Origin: Pinus tabuliformis
Lineage: Eukaryota > Streptophyta > Pinopsida > Pinales > Pinaceae
Assembly (NCBI GenBank): GCA_031772625.1
Contig: CM062814.1
Span: 361,495,750-361,559,749 of the forward strand
Length of the DNA stretch: 64,000 bases
Direction: 5' to 3'
The translations under genes were made by a program, and so were the position numbers. The notes beneath the pieces were generated by a model, which did not search any database, was not told the origin of the DNA, and saw only the letters and a program-made list of their open reading frames with translations. Shown in pieces: positions 48,606 to 59,605 of the stretch. Positions within the stretch are counted from its first letter, which is position 1; each line of letters starts with the position of its first letter.

Positions 48606-51133
48606 ATGTCTTCAAGGTCCTTAGGATGTTTAGTGGTGCTTTTGGTTCTGGCAGCTGTATCAGATGCAGATATGCATAACTACACTTTCGTTGTATGTAT
48701 GCTTACAAGCTTATGCCTTTGAGCTTCTGTATTTTGACATCTGCGACCACTGATTTAGTCTTCGTTCATGTATTATATTTTGCCAGAGACGGATTAATTG
48801 ATTTCATGTTTGGCAGATTAAAAGGACGCGAATCACCAGGCTGTGCAGTAGTAGGAGCATAGTCACTGTGAATGGACAACTACCAGGTCCAACGCTTTAT
48901 GTCCGGAACGGGGACACAGTTAGTGTTAAGACATATAACCAAGCTCAATATAATGCTACTCTTCACTGGTATGTCTGAACTTTGATTGTTTTAAATTGGA
49001 CATTGTTGTGACATAAATTTGAGAGTTTAGAAATTGTTTACGGATATATCACATCAGTATCAGTTGGGTTGGTTTTTTAATTAATATATGTAGTTTATTA
49101 TCAAGATTAAAAGAGACATATAAATGTCAGACATTTAATAAATATTATTTCTATTTATTTTTCCAAACAATATATGTAATTTATCATCATGATTAAAAAA
49201 ATATTAATATCATATATATATTTTTTAAATTTTGGTAATGAACCACATATATTAATATATCTTTTTTTTAATCCTGATGAACCACATATATTAGTTCTAA
49301 ACATCAATAGAACTAATACATTGTGTACAGACAAAGTAATCCCAAAAGTATAAATCCTGAAGTTTAACCGTTGTTAAATGTTGGCAGGCATGGATTGAGG
49401 CAATTGCGTACAGGGTGGTCTGATGGGCCGGCATATGTCACACAGTGCCCTATTCAACCTGGTGGGAGTTATACTTACAGATTCACTGTTATCAAACAGG
49501 AAGGAACATTATGGTGGCATGCTCATATATCATGGCTAAGAGCTACGGTACATGGGGCTTTTGTCATACTTCCTAAGAAGGGTAGCCTCTATCCTTTCCC
49601 CAAGCCCAGCAGGGAAATTCCGATCGTACTAGGTAAAACAATTACTTGTAAGCTTGTGTGTATAATTGTAGACAATTTACTCGTCTCTAACAATTATTAA
49701 TTAAATCTGATTGCTTGAGCAGGAGAATGGTGGAACACAGATCCCATGGCAATTGTGAATCAAGCAATACTCACTGGTGGTGCACCCAATATATCCAATG
49801 CCTTCACTATAAATGGACAGCCAGGAGACCTGTATCCCTGCTCCGCATCTGGTACATATGGACCATTACCTAATTGTGATAATAAGTTAAAATTGTGAAT
49901 ATTTGAGTTGAAACTGACAAAATGAAAGATTGTTGATGCAGACACATTTCGTCTCCCTGTAAAACGAGGAGAAACGTACCTTCTGCGAATCGTGAACGCT
50001 GCGCTCAATACTGGGCACTTTTTCAAGATAGCAGGACATGATTTTACAGTTGTAGCTGTAGATGCTTCCTACACCAAACCCTATAAAACGGATGTAATTG
50101 TTGTCTCTCCTGGCCAGACTACCGATGTTCTTCTCACCGCCAACCAGTCGGCAGGAAAATACTATATGGCGGCTCGAGCTTATAGTAATCTGCAAACGGT
50201 TAATATCGATAACACCACAACTACTGCCATTCTAGAGTACCCAGGAAACACACTTCCCACGCCTCCCATTTTCCCTGAGCTCCCATTCTACAACGACACA
50301 ACAACCGTGACTAGATTTACCAGTGGACTCCGAAGCCTGGCTTCCTCAGAGCACCGAATCGAAGTTCCTCAAAACATAGATGAAAGTCTGATCTACATAG
50401 TTGGATTAGGGTTGCTTCCGTGTCCCGCTGGTAATATCTGTGGAGGCCCGAACGGAAGCAGGCTTACTGCAAGTGTGAACAACATATCCTTTGCATTGCC
50501 CCCAATAGCCATCCTTCAAGCTGCTTATTTTGCCATTAATGGTGTGTTTACCACGGACTTTCCTTCAAATCCCCCCGTTACATTTAACTACACGGGACAG
50601 AATATTTCCCCAAGTCTCTGGTCACCTGCATCTGGCACAAAAGTGAAAGTGCTGGAATACAATTCTACAGTGCAACTCGTTTTTCAGGCAACAGACATCT
50701 TGTTTACCGAAAACCATCCAATGCATCTTCATGGTTATAGTTTTTACCTGGTCGGGCAAGGTTTCGGGAACTACAATTCCCTAACAGACCCGCTTAAATT
50801 TAATCTTGTCGATCCTCCAAAGAGGAATACCCTAATAGTTCCAGCGATCGGATGGGCTGCCATAAGATTCAAAGCTGACAATCCAGGTAATGAACAAACT
50901 TAGAAGATTACAGTTTTCTCATATTTTAGCTGCCATCTTGCTTGATATTGATATTTAGTTATCAGTCGGATCTAACTGGAAGAATCGTTACTGTATGTTT
51001 AGGAGTATGGTTCCTGCACTGTCACGTTGAAGATCATTTAACATGGGGATTGAGTATGGCGTTTCTCGTGAAAAATGGTCACGGTTATTGGGCAACACTG
51101 GAGGCTCCTCCGACAGACCTCCCCACATGTTAG
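48606..51133 (+). CDS. Laccase (multicopper oxidase), six exons
   Basis: Exons: 48606-48692, 48817-48968, 49388-49632, 49723-49851, 49942-50886 and 51003-51133. All introns are GT-AG. The product is 562 residues, a normal laccase length. Internal exon sizes of 152, 245 and 129 nt are the classic plant laccase pattern, which supports the model. A signal peptide ([21 protein letters not shown]) predicts secretion to the apoplast. Copper ligands are all present: HWHG (79-82), WWHAH (122-126), HPMHLHG (463-469) and HCHVEDH (525-531), with Leu536 at the axial position of the type 1 copper. Many NxS/T glycosylation sites are visible. Laccases oxidise phenols such as monolignols, reducing O2 to water, and this class polymerises lignin in cell walls. 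The exact substrate is not known. No frameshift or stop was seen. The subfamily is not assigned, and an ascorbate oxidase or SKU5-type protein is excluded by the complete motif set. Confidence 0.96.
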
Positions 51134-51187
51134 AGTCTCATCTGACCAACTTTAGCGTATTTCATAGAAATCTTCGCATCAGAGTCT
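51134..51187 (+). other. Laccase 3' flank
   Basis: Probable 3' UTR. No strong AATAAA signal was seen in it. Confidence 0.4.
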
Positions 51188-51609
51188 TATACGATAATGG
51201 TGATTATTAGATAAGAAAAATCAGAGTCATAAATAATCGGACTATCGTCCTTCCACATAAGTATACTGTAAACTTGTTTGATTGAATTCCTTGCTAAAAT
51301 CGACCAACATAGAACAAAGGCCAATGTAATGATAGTGTCGGTGTTTCCGTATGGGACAACATAAGACCACTATGTAATTTTCATCGTTCCTAGTTAGGAA
51401 AATGTAATACGATAAGGGTGATTATTATATAAGAAAACCACAGTTACAAATAGAAGGATGATCGTCGTTCAACATTGGTTTAAATTTATTGGAGTGAATT
51501 CCTTCGTAAAGTCTCTTTGCATAGAACAATGGTCGTTGATGTAATAAATTTATTGCAGTGAATTCCTTCGTAAAGTCTCTTTGCATAGAACAATGGTCGT
51601 TCATGTAAT
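51188..51609. repeat. Nested tandem repeats downstream of the laccase
   Basis: An outer unit of about 220 bp (blocks ATACGATAA.GGTGATTATTA, TCGTC.TTC and GAATTCCTT) occurs at 51188 and 51409. Inside the second copy a 64-bp unit is duplicated almost exactly (51482-51545 and 51546-51609, shared CTCTTTGCATAGAACAATGG). Confidence 0.85.
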
Positions 51610-52203
51610 ACTAGTTTTGATGTTGATGGAAGCGTATGATTTATCATTTATATGGGGACAATTTAAGCTCACTAGGTAATTTCCATAGCTTTTACTTAGC
51701 ATCGGTTAATGGAAGAAAAATTGGAATCCTGTATGGTATTCATGTTTTTTTTATTACTTCTATTGGTAATTTTCATTTTAGGGACGTTATAAATTAAACT
51801 GTGATGCATATAATTCTAAATTTGATGGAAGTTGGATTGTAATTTTTTATTTTCCTATAATTCGAAAATGAAATTAAATATTTACGATTTAATTAAATAT
51901 AATTTTAAAAGTAAATAATATTATAAATAATTGGTTTTAGTGAATCGGCGTAATTTGAAAATTTTATTTTTTATTAAACTTATTTTTTAATTTTTCTTTA
52001 ATTTAAAATCTAGTTAATAATTATTAAAATAATATATTTAAATTATTAAATTTATATAAATTAATTATTTAAAACAAAATCTAATATTTTAAATTTATTT
52101 AAACATTTCAAAAAAAATTAATCTCATCAAAAAAATATATACAAATATTCCAAAAAAATTCAAAATCATAAATAAATAAACAAAAAAATTAAATTTTATT
52201 AAA
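51610..52203. other. AT-rich intergenic
   Basis: Nothing recognised. Confidence 0.5.
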
Positions 52204-52560
52204 ATTGAACTTCCTTTTTTAAAATTATTATTAAACTTTACCATTTAAAATATTTATTAGTAAAACATTGCTAACCATAGCTGAGAGGCTATATTCCAAA
52301 AAAATTCAAAATTATTATAAAAATAAATAAATCAATAAATAAATTTTATTAAAATTAAACTTCCTTTTTTTAAATTACTATTAAACTTTACCATTTAAAA
52401 TATTTATTAGTAAACCATTGCCAACAATAACTGAGGTGGCTATGCCATAAGCGTAGAGGTACATACTAAATATAACACCATTATTTCTACCTTTGAGCTT
52501 TCTCGAAAGTACTAAGAATAACACTGTTATTTCTACCTTTGAGATTTCTCGAAAATACAA
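52204..52560. repeat. Tandem duplications (about 148 bp and about 39 bp)
   Basis: Blocks AACTTCCTTTTTT and AAACTTTACCATTTAAAATA recur at about 52208/52357 and 52233/52384. Then ATTTCTACCTTTGAG recurs at 52481 and 52530. Confidence 0.8.
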
Positions 52561-52598
52561 GGTGATATGATTCTTATATTATATTATATTATATTATA

Positions 52599-52601
<3 letters not shown>

Positions 52602-52630
<29 letters not shown>
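52602..52630. repeat. (TA)n microsatellite
   Basis: 29 bp of TA dinucleotides following ATATT repeats. Confidence 0.9.
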
Positions 52631-52633
<3 letters not shown>

Positions 52634-54052
52634 TCCAGTTTCCATTTGGAAGTATATGTTATTTATATTTTATTATTTTTATGAAGGTCTAATGACGATG
52701 TTTTGTTAAACCATTTCCTGGTAAGGCTATTGAACAACTAATTTTAAAGTTTTTTATTAAAATAAATAAAATAATATGATTTAAAATATGGAATTTTTTA
52801 ATATGTAATTTTTTTTTAAATTTTCATGTTTATAAAAGTATTCAGGGGATCATATAATATAGGATGTATTTAATTTAACTATGGTTATATTTTATGTTTT
52901 TAATGTGTAATGTTAAAGATTTAGTCTAGATTATATTATTTACTAGTTTATTAGTTGTATTAATATATTAAAATTAATAATGTTTAGATTGATTATAGAT
53001 TAATAATATTTAGATTAATTCTATGTATATTTAAATTATTTATTGTTTAGGAGTGTATGATTTATCGTTTTTAAATAAAATGTAAAATATTAAATTTCAC
53101 AAAAAAACTTTCAATGATATGAATAGAAATAAATTATTAAAAAAAACTAAAAGAACACAATGGAGTTTGCCCAAATAGACCTATATCATCTCCAAGTCTG
53201 CTTCCAATGGAATAGCCTTTTTAATTAGGATACAAATGACCCAAATTACATGAAAATACCTTGTATCTAAAGCGAACTCTCTATTATACAACTTTACAAA
53301 TCCTCAAAAAATTTCTGAGCACAAATCTTTCTTTTCTTAAATTTCCAAAAAAAAATGAAAATAAAATAACACCACAAACAAAATAATAACACATGCTACA
53401 ATACTAAAGATATCAACTTCCCTTCACAAGTATGCAACTTTAAATGTTATATACATACCCAACGACTCTCTATGAGAAACCTCTCCCTCTTTTAATACTA
53501 ACTTTTATACCACATCCAGTCTATAACATGGACTTTAAAATTTAGAGATTCAACCCTGTATACATAACCACATTGTGTTGTAGCTACACAATGGCTTGTT
53601 AAAACCTTTTTCAACCTATCTCCCTTTCTTGTACTTCAATGTCGTTAAAACTTTGTTTTACACATTATACACAGTGCCTTCAAGGGCTTAAAAGACGAGA
53701 TTGGCCTATTTCTCATAACTGGAAATATGCGGTGGAATGGAAATTCCTTTGTCATATATAGAATTCGGAACTCGCATCCCCACGCTTGAGTTTGTGGAAT
53801 TTGCAACCCCATTCATTGGAATCATATATTAAAATAACACTTGTATGTTGGAAATTTTCTGTTTAATTCCAAAACAAAATAACTTGAACAGAACAGAGAA
53901 TGATGTTCTATTTTCAACGCATAGGATCTTAGCACAGGGAAGCTAAAAATTGTTTTGTTGAGGACAGAGTTTCAACAACACAAAAAAAACATCTATTCAT
54001 TAACAGGAAACCAACTGTTACATAAATCATCTTCCTCACACAGAGGGATTTC
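52631..54052. other. Intergenic, no gene recognised
   Basis: AT-rich to about 53150, then a more mixed composition with short open frames only. Confidence 0.45.
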
Positions 54053-54590
54053 ACAACTGCTGTTACAAAATGGGTCTTCCTCTCTCATAGGGATTCTCCA
54101 AGAAACGCTTCAGTTCCACACAAATAAATTTATTTTGTCTCTGCTTTGAAATTTTACACTGCTGTGTGTAAAATTTTTTACATTCACTGCTGTAACAAAA
54201 AACTTACATTTACGCTTCTGCGTATTACCCTTTGCATATTCAACAACCAAAAACTTTCTTTGCACTGCTGTGCATTCCCATTACATTGCTATTCTACGCT
54301 GCTGTGTATTACATTTCATGTTCAACAACAAACAGAACATTCACACTGTTGCGTGTAAAAATAAACTTCTTACATTCGCTCTGCTGCGAGTACAACTGCA
54401 AAGACTTCACGCTGCTGTGTATTCTTTGCATTACATCCACACTCATTCGCACTGCGCTGAGTTTCACATTGTAGTTCATTTTCAATGAAAACAAAACACA
54501 TTACATATCCGCTGCTGCACATTACATTTCCTTACAAACTCTACACTGTTGTGCGTTAACAAAAAAAACTCTTGCATATGCTGATGCGCC
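54053..54590. repeat. Series of about a dozen short hairpins around a CTGCTG-type loop
   Basis: A motif of the form stem-TGCT-stem recurs every 25-60 bp, with stem letters changing in pairs. Examples: AAC-TGCT-GTT (54054), TTTTACAC-TGCTGT-GTGTAAAA (54153), TACGC-TTCT-GCGTA (54211), TGCAC-TGCT-GTGCA (54261), TACGC-TGCT-GTGTA (54295), TCGC-TCTGCT-GCGA (54376), ACTCA...TGAGT enclosing CGC-ACT-GCG (54440) and GCAT-ATGCTG-ATGC (54574). Weaker copies lie between. Many are followed by ATTAC or TACA. I know no named family of this form. It could be a degenerate minisatellite with palindromic units or a structured leader of an unrecognised transcript. Confidence 0.6.
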
Positions 54591-55234
54591 TTTTTTTTTC
54601 TCACAATAGAGAACTAACTAAAACATGACCATATGTTTTACTTGTGCGGTAAAACAAAATACAACTCCTGTGAATAATACAAAACAATAAAATTAAAATC
54701 TTTACCTACGTTCTACGAATCAGATTGAATTTCATTAATTTCTTTTCTGACAAAGCTGACGGTCATACAAAATTTACTTCACGCAATGTCAGCTGCATGT
54801 GCAGGCCTATACGCAGCTTTAGTTTCAATCAACGGACATCAACCCACCTTTCAATCGGATGACTGATGCTCGATCAAACCACACGACCTTTACGCTCCGG
54901 GAAAAAAGGTTGTTTTCAAAACCGCTTGAGGACACACGTCAAATGGCGTACTGTATCGCTGCCCCTCCAGAGAATATCACTATTCGTGAAAAAGCGATGC
55001 GATAAAACTGGTGGTTTTATCAATTAAATGCGCAGGTGAAATTATAATTTCAACACTGTAATCATATGTTATGCCTCGTTACAACTGAATCATATTTTAA
55101 TATAGCATTTGGCCCACATGTATTATAATTTCATGTTGTAACAATTGGTCTTGTGCTCCAATCAACACTTTAACTATGGCACTTTAGTTGGTTATTGTAA
55201 TATGTTGTCAACACTTCCATTCAAACACTTCATG
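54591..55234. other. Intergenic with a less AT-rich patch
   Basis: At 54750-55030 the sequence is richer in GC and CpG than its surroundings and might be an old regulatory region. No coding segment was recognised. Confidence 0.4.
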
Positions 55235-55275
55235 TTTGGTTATCAATTCCGAGGAGGTCGTGGGTTCAAACCTGT
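55235..55275 (+). repeat. tRNA B-box-like fragment, possible SINE relic
   Basis: GGTTCAAACC at about 55262-55271 fits the tRNA B-box consensus exactly, and a TAGTTGG lies upstream at 55185. The spacing is longer than in a tRNA and no tail or target duplication is visible. Confidence 0.3.
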
Positions 55276-56285
55276 AAAATCTAATTTTATTAATATTTTA
55301 TTAATTTAATATTAATATATTTTTATGTTATATTAAAGATATTAATATGTTTTGACATTATATTAAGTTTAGATTATTATCTTTTAATGTTTAGGTTTAT
55401 ATTATTAGAATTTCATATTAGGTTATTTACTATTTTCAATATTGCAAGTTTTTAGTATTAGAATTTATAATATTAGGTTATATTGAGTTTTTAATATTAA
55501 GTTTAATTTACCTCCATCAATATTCACATTAACATTAAAATTTAAGTAAATAACCAATAATAATAAAAAAAAGTTAATCATAATATAAAAAAATAATAAT
55601 ACTTTTATACAATTATTGTTTACAATTACAAAGTTAACCACCACCACCACCATCAATATTAATATAATAAATAAATATAATATAATTAATTTAAATATAT
55701 AAAATTAACATTTAAATCACATTAATAAAAATGTTAATTATTAATAAGAATTTGAATTAATTATATACATTAATTATTAATATTGATTTAAATTAAATTA
55801 TGATTTTAGTTTTAATTATTAATATTAATATTATTAATAACATTAACATTACAACTATAAATAATATTAACAACTTTTGGTATTAACAATAATACTAATA
55901 AATTTTGATATTAATTTTAATTTTAATATGAATAGTTAATATTCGTTTGAATATTTATTATTATTAGTATTAAGTAATATGTATATGAATATTATTTTTA
56001 ATAATGTTAGTATTTATAAATATTAATTTTAATGTTAATTATTGATATTAATGACATTTAATTAATAATATTAATATTATTAATGACCTTAATATTATAA
56101 CTAATATTAACATTAAAATTTATGAACAATATTAAAAATATTATTAATAAGTTTTAATTTACAATATTCTTTATTATTATTATTATTTTAATTTATTATA
56201 GTATTAATTAAAGCATTTTAGTATTAATATAATTGACATTACAACATTAAACATAAATAAAATTTTAATATTTAGTTTTAATATT
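55276..56285. repeat. A/T-only low-complexity block, left part
   Basis: About 1 kb of degenerate TTAATATTAAT-type sequence, almost free of G and C. It continues at 57892-58330, on the far side of the foldback and the retrocopy. Confidence 0.85.
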
Positions 56286-56420
56286 ATATGACAGGGGTTT
56301 CGGTGTAAATCACATTATCAATCATTTGTCAACTTGTTGTGACGATGAACCACACTTGCTGGTTCGAAACACGTCGACAAATGATTGATAATGTGATTTA
56401 CACCAAAACCCCTATCATAT
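56286..56420. mobile_element. 135-bp foldback element
   Basis: The arms 56286-56330 and 56376-56420 are 45-bp reverse complements with two mismatches (left arm starts ATATGACAGGGGTTTC). The 45-nt loop contains GGTTCGAAAC, a near-consensus tRNA B box. It stands out from the surrounding A/T-only DNA and has MITE-like form, but no unambiguous target duplication is visible because the flanks are AT repeats. Confidence 0.8.
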
Positions 56421-56465
56421 ACTTGTTATGGATCACAGAAGCCTCATTTCTACAGTTTTAATATT

Positions 56466-56483
56466 ATTTACGAATATTAATAT
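56466..56483. repeat. Left 18-bp target duplication of the retrocopy
   Basis: ATTTACGAATATTAATAT, identical to 57874-57891. Confidence 0.95.
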
Positions 56484-57873
56484 ATTTTTTTTTTTTTCTC
56501 AGTGAAACTATGCTATTGTATTATATTATGTACAAGTGAACATTACAGTCAGAAAAGCAAGTTACCCAAGGCCAGCTGCGGCACTGTGGGTTGGCTCTTT
56601 GCAACTCCCAAATGGCCCTCACAGGGGCAGCGTTTCCCTCCGGAGTTGCACCCAGTACATCAAAACACAGTATAATTTTCATTTCAGACCATTAACACCC
56701 TCGCAGGGGCTTTTAATCAAAAACTGCCCGCGCAGGGGCGACCCACTTACTGAAACAGAGCATTTAGAAACCTGGACATAAACTTTTAAAGACTCAGACT
56801 TAAACATGTGGCGTAACCCATATCCATAAACAGAGCACGAACTAGACAGAAAACTTGAACATAACCTGAACAAAAAGATGATCGACGCACGCCGCTGAAT
56901 GCTAATCTTCGGGCTTTTCCTCAATAATTGGAACCCATCCATATTCCTCAGAGACGTCTTCCCTTGCTTCCTCTGCAGCGTTCTTGGAGGAGGACGCTTC
57001 CGTCTTCTGGTTCTGGGCAGGAGCCTGCTCCGGAGCTGCTCCCTCTCGTTCCTCCACAATTGCCGGAGGTTCATCGGATAACGGTGCTTGGCTGCCCTTA
57101 CCAGCTTCATAATCCTTGGATTCCTTAACAAATAGGACGGAGAGGTGCGCACTGATGCTCCCAAGAGTGAAAACAGCAGTGCCGAATGCTGGAAGGGAAG
57201 GTGGATTTGAATTGGGGCTACCCGCGTCCATGAATTGGGAAGCCTGCATGTGGGCAGCCCCAGCCCTTCGGTGACAGTAGCAACAGCAGCAATGGTGGTG
57301 GATATCCGCTGCTGGATGGCGGGAGGAGCTCCCTCGACCTGAGCCACGCCTACATGGCATTCTTTCTCGCAGCTTGACCATTTTGGCAGAGGAGCTGGCA
57401 GCGAAGAACAGAGCTTCAATGGCTGGAGGCCCCTGCTCGAATCCTCTCTCAACACAGCGAAGAATTCTCTCCGTTCCTCTTGGCAGTAACACAAAGTAAC
57501 CCACAGCTCTGTCACCAGGGAGGACAGGCGAGGGAAAATCTTCAGCCGCGGCGCCTGTAGCAACCACAGCGACTGCCAAAAGGAAACAATTGCCAAAACC
57601 AACCTGTGCAGCGATCCTCTCACCCTGAGAATGGTTCGTCCCCATGCCCAACTTGAATTTAACCAACTCGACATTCTCTTGAGCCTTGGGCGCCATAAAT
57701 GCGCTCTGCAGCCGATCCAGTTCACCTTCGAACTCATTAACAGCCCTGAGTTAAAGCCTCAGTACTTAATACCTCGGCGGCGTTCTGATCTGCCCTCCTT
57801 AAATCACCACGAGGCATCACATGCAGGCCATGTGGCCTCCGTTCCTCTGCCGTGCGAACACCCGCATCCGGGG
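56484..57873 (-). pseudogene. Retrocopy (processed gene copy) of an unidentified host gene
   Basis: A 1.39-kb GC-rich insert in A/T-only DNA. It ends, in minus sense, in a run of 13 A (56485-56497) and is bounded by perfect 18-bp direct repeats. This is the signature of LINE-driven retroposition of an mRNA. A 264-codon minus-strand frame runs 57696-56902, beginning MAPKAQENVELVKFKLGMG and ending YGWVPIIEEKPED. Coding similarity seems to start upstream (NEFEGELDRLQSAF) behind a probable frameshift near 57733. In the middle, another frame (PPAIQQRISTTIAAVATVTE) reads more like protein than the open one (HHHCCCCYCHRR), so more shifts are likely. About 400 nt of 3' UTR remains, with CCCCTGCG.GGG repeated. 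I do not recognise the protein. It is probably dead, though an expressed retrogene is not excluded. Confidence 0.8.
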
Positions 57874-57891
57874 ATTTACGAATATTAATAT
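57874..57891. repeat. Right 18-bp target duplication of the retrocopy
   Basis: Identical to 56466-56483. Confidence 0.95.
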
Positions 57892-58330
57892 TAATAGTAA
57901 TAGTAATAGTAATTTTAATTTTAATATTAATAATAATTTGAAATATTAATAGTAATATGAAAATTCATTATAGATTATAATATATAATATAAATTTAAAT
58001 TATTTTAATTTTAATTTACTTAATGTGTAATTTTAAATTATTTAAATTTTGTGTTATTTTATTTTATTAATAATATTAATATTAATACTAATTAATATTG
58101 TTTTTATAATATCATTAACATTAATAACATTAAATATGTATAAAATTTTAATATAAAGTTTTAATATTATTTATTAATACTAATTTTAGTATTAATTTTA
58201 ATTTTAATTTTAAGAATAATATTATTTAATATGAATACGAATACTAATATTACTTTTAATATTATTAATATTTATAAATATTAATTTTAACATTAAATAA
58301 TATTATTAAATAAAATTAATATGGTCAATT
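57892..58330. repeat. A/T-only low-complexity block, right part
   Basis: Continues the TTAATATTAAT-type sequence of 55276-56285 after the insertions. Confidence 0.85.
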
Positions 58331-58429
58331 ATGGTCCAATGTCGCATTGTGACAAAGATTGTGTCAACATGAAAATCAACCATGGTCAATGATAGCCAAC
58401 CATGTTTATTTTAGGGTTTATAATATTCA

Positions 58430-58878
58430 TGTTAGGATATTCTGACACATTGGAAATAGTTAAGTATAACTTGGTCTAGGGTAGAGTTAGGTAAAGTGTG
58501 TTTCTTTACTATGTACTTTTGTAACTTACAATCCGACGGTCATGATATGTTCTAGACATGAAGTGATCCAACAGTTCATTCTCTCCACGGTATTATCGAC
58601 ACTTGATCCGTGGCTTAACACCCGATTGATCGATGATCTCTATTTAACAAGAATGGAGGGTCATTTGTAGTGTAACCGTTCATGAGAGAAGCTTATGTAA
58701 ATTTTCATTCTTTTATTAATAAATTGCCTGGAGTGGCCGTGTTGGCTCAGGTTGTGGACTGTTTCCCTCTTTGAGGGTTTTAACCACATCAAGAATAATG
58801 GTGTATTGATCTGTGATCTTTTTTTGAAAAGTGTCCTTTGATGTTCTATCTGAGGAACTTACCTTGTAAATTCCTACA
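58430..58878 (+). repeat. 5' LTR of copia copy B
   Basis: 449 bp, ending CCTACA. The primer-binding site TGGTATTAGAGC follows at 58879. Confidence 0.92.
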
Positions 58879-59605
58879 TGGTATTAGAGCTATTTGAGGG
58901 ATGCATCCGTTGGTGATCCAAATGTGGAGCCGATACAAATGCATCTGATTGTCGTTTTCTAGATCTACTATTACTGACTGCTTTGCAGCTGAGAGGAGTA
59001 CTCTTTTGTGTTAGGAGCATATGTTCTAGTGAGGAACCCCTTTCATTTCACGCAAGAAGGTTTCCCGTAGCCCTAGCTACGTCATTTTTAAGATCTGGAG
59101 CTATACAATCTTTATTTGCAGTTCTATCTATTCATCTCTCTGTTTATTTCGGTTTATTTAGCTCTCTATTTTTTATTACCGGATCTATACCTTTCATTTC
59201 TATGTATGCTCTTTGCCCCGTGACTCTATGTGATCTCAGCAAATCAAAAATAGAAAGGAAGGATTTTTCTCATGCATATGCTCTTTTCCACCGTGCCTTA
59301 GTGTGATCTCGAAAAATCAGAAACATTGAGGAAAATATTTAGTTTCTGGCTAAAGCTAACTTCAAGCTGTAAGGTTTTTTTTTTTTTTTTTTTTTTGTAT
59401 GTTTGTTTTGGGTTTTGTGGTTTTTGTTTTGTAGGCAAAAAAGATATTTTTCAAGTAAGCATACACCTTAAATCTTCAGTGACTAAAAAAAAAAAAAAAA
59501 AGCACTTCCTTTTTTCCAAAAATTATTAAACTTTTAAACTAGCTCACTTGGTCCAAAGTTAATTTATGAGAATAGAGGTCTTGAGTTCAAGTCTTTCTTT
59601 TTGTT

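Noticed and set aside
53846-54468. Possible solo LTR (TGTTGGAAAT...TTTCACA) with flanking TTGTA pentamers
   Set aside because: The hairpin series continues across the proposed right end, and a chance 5-bp match after CA within this distance is quite likely.
54053-54590. Repeat array considered as CRISPR-like
   Set aside because: Repeats are not identical, spacers are irregular, no cas genes are present and the context is a plant nuclear genome.
55262-55271. B-box match considered as part of a functional tRNA gene
   Set aside because: No cloverleaf can be drawn. The acceptor stem and anticodon arm are absent.
56679-57737. 352-codon minus-strand frame overlapping the retrocopy
   Set aside because: It is a shifted frame of the same GC-rich insert. 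Its Arg/Ser/Leu-rich composition for most of its length and its run into the 3' UTR argue against a real protein.
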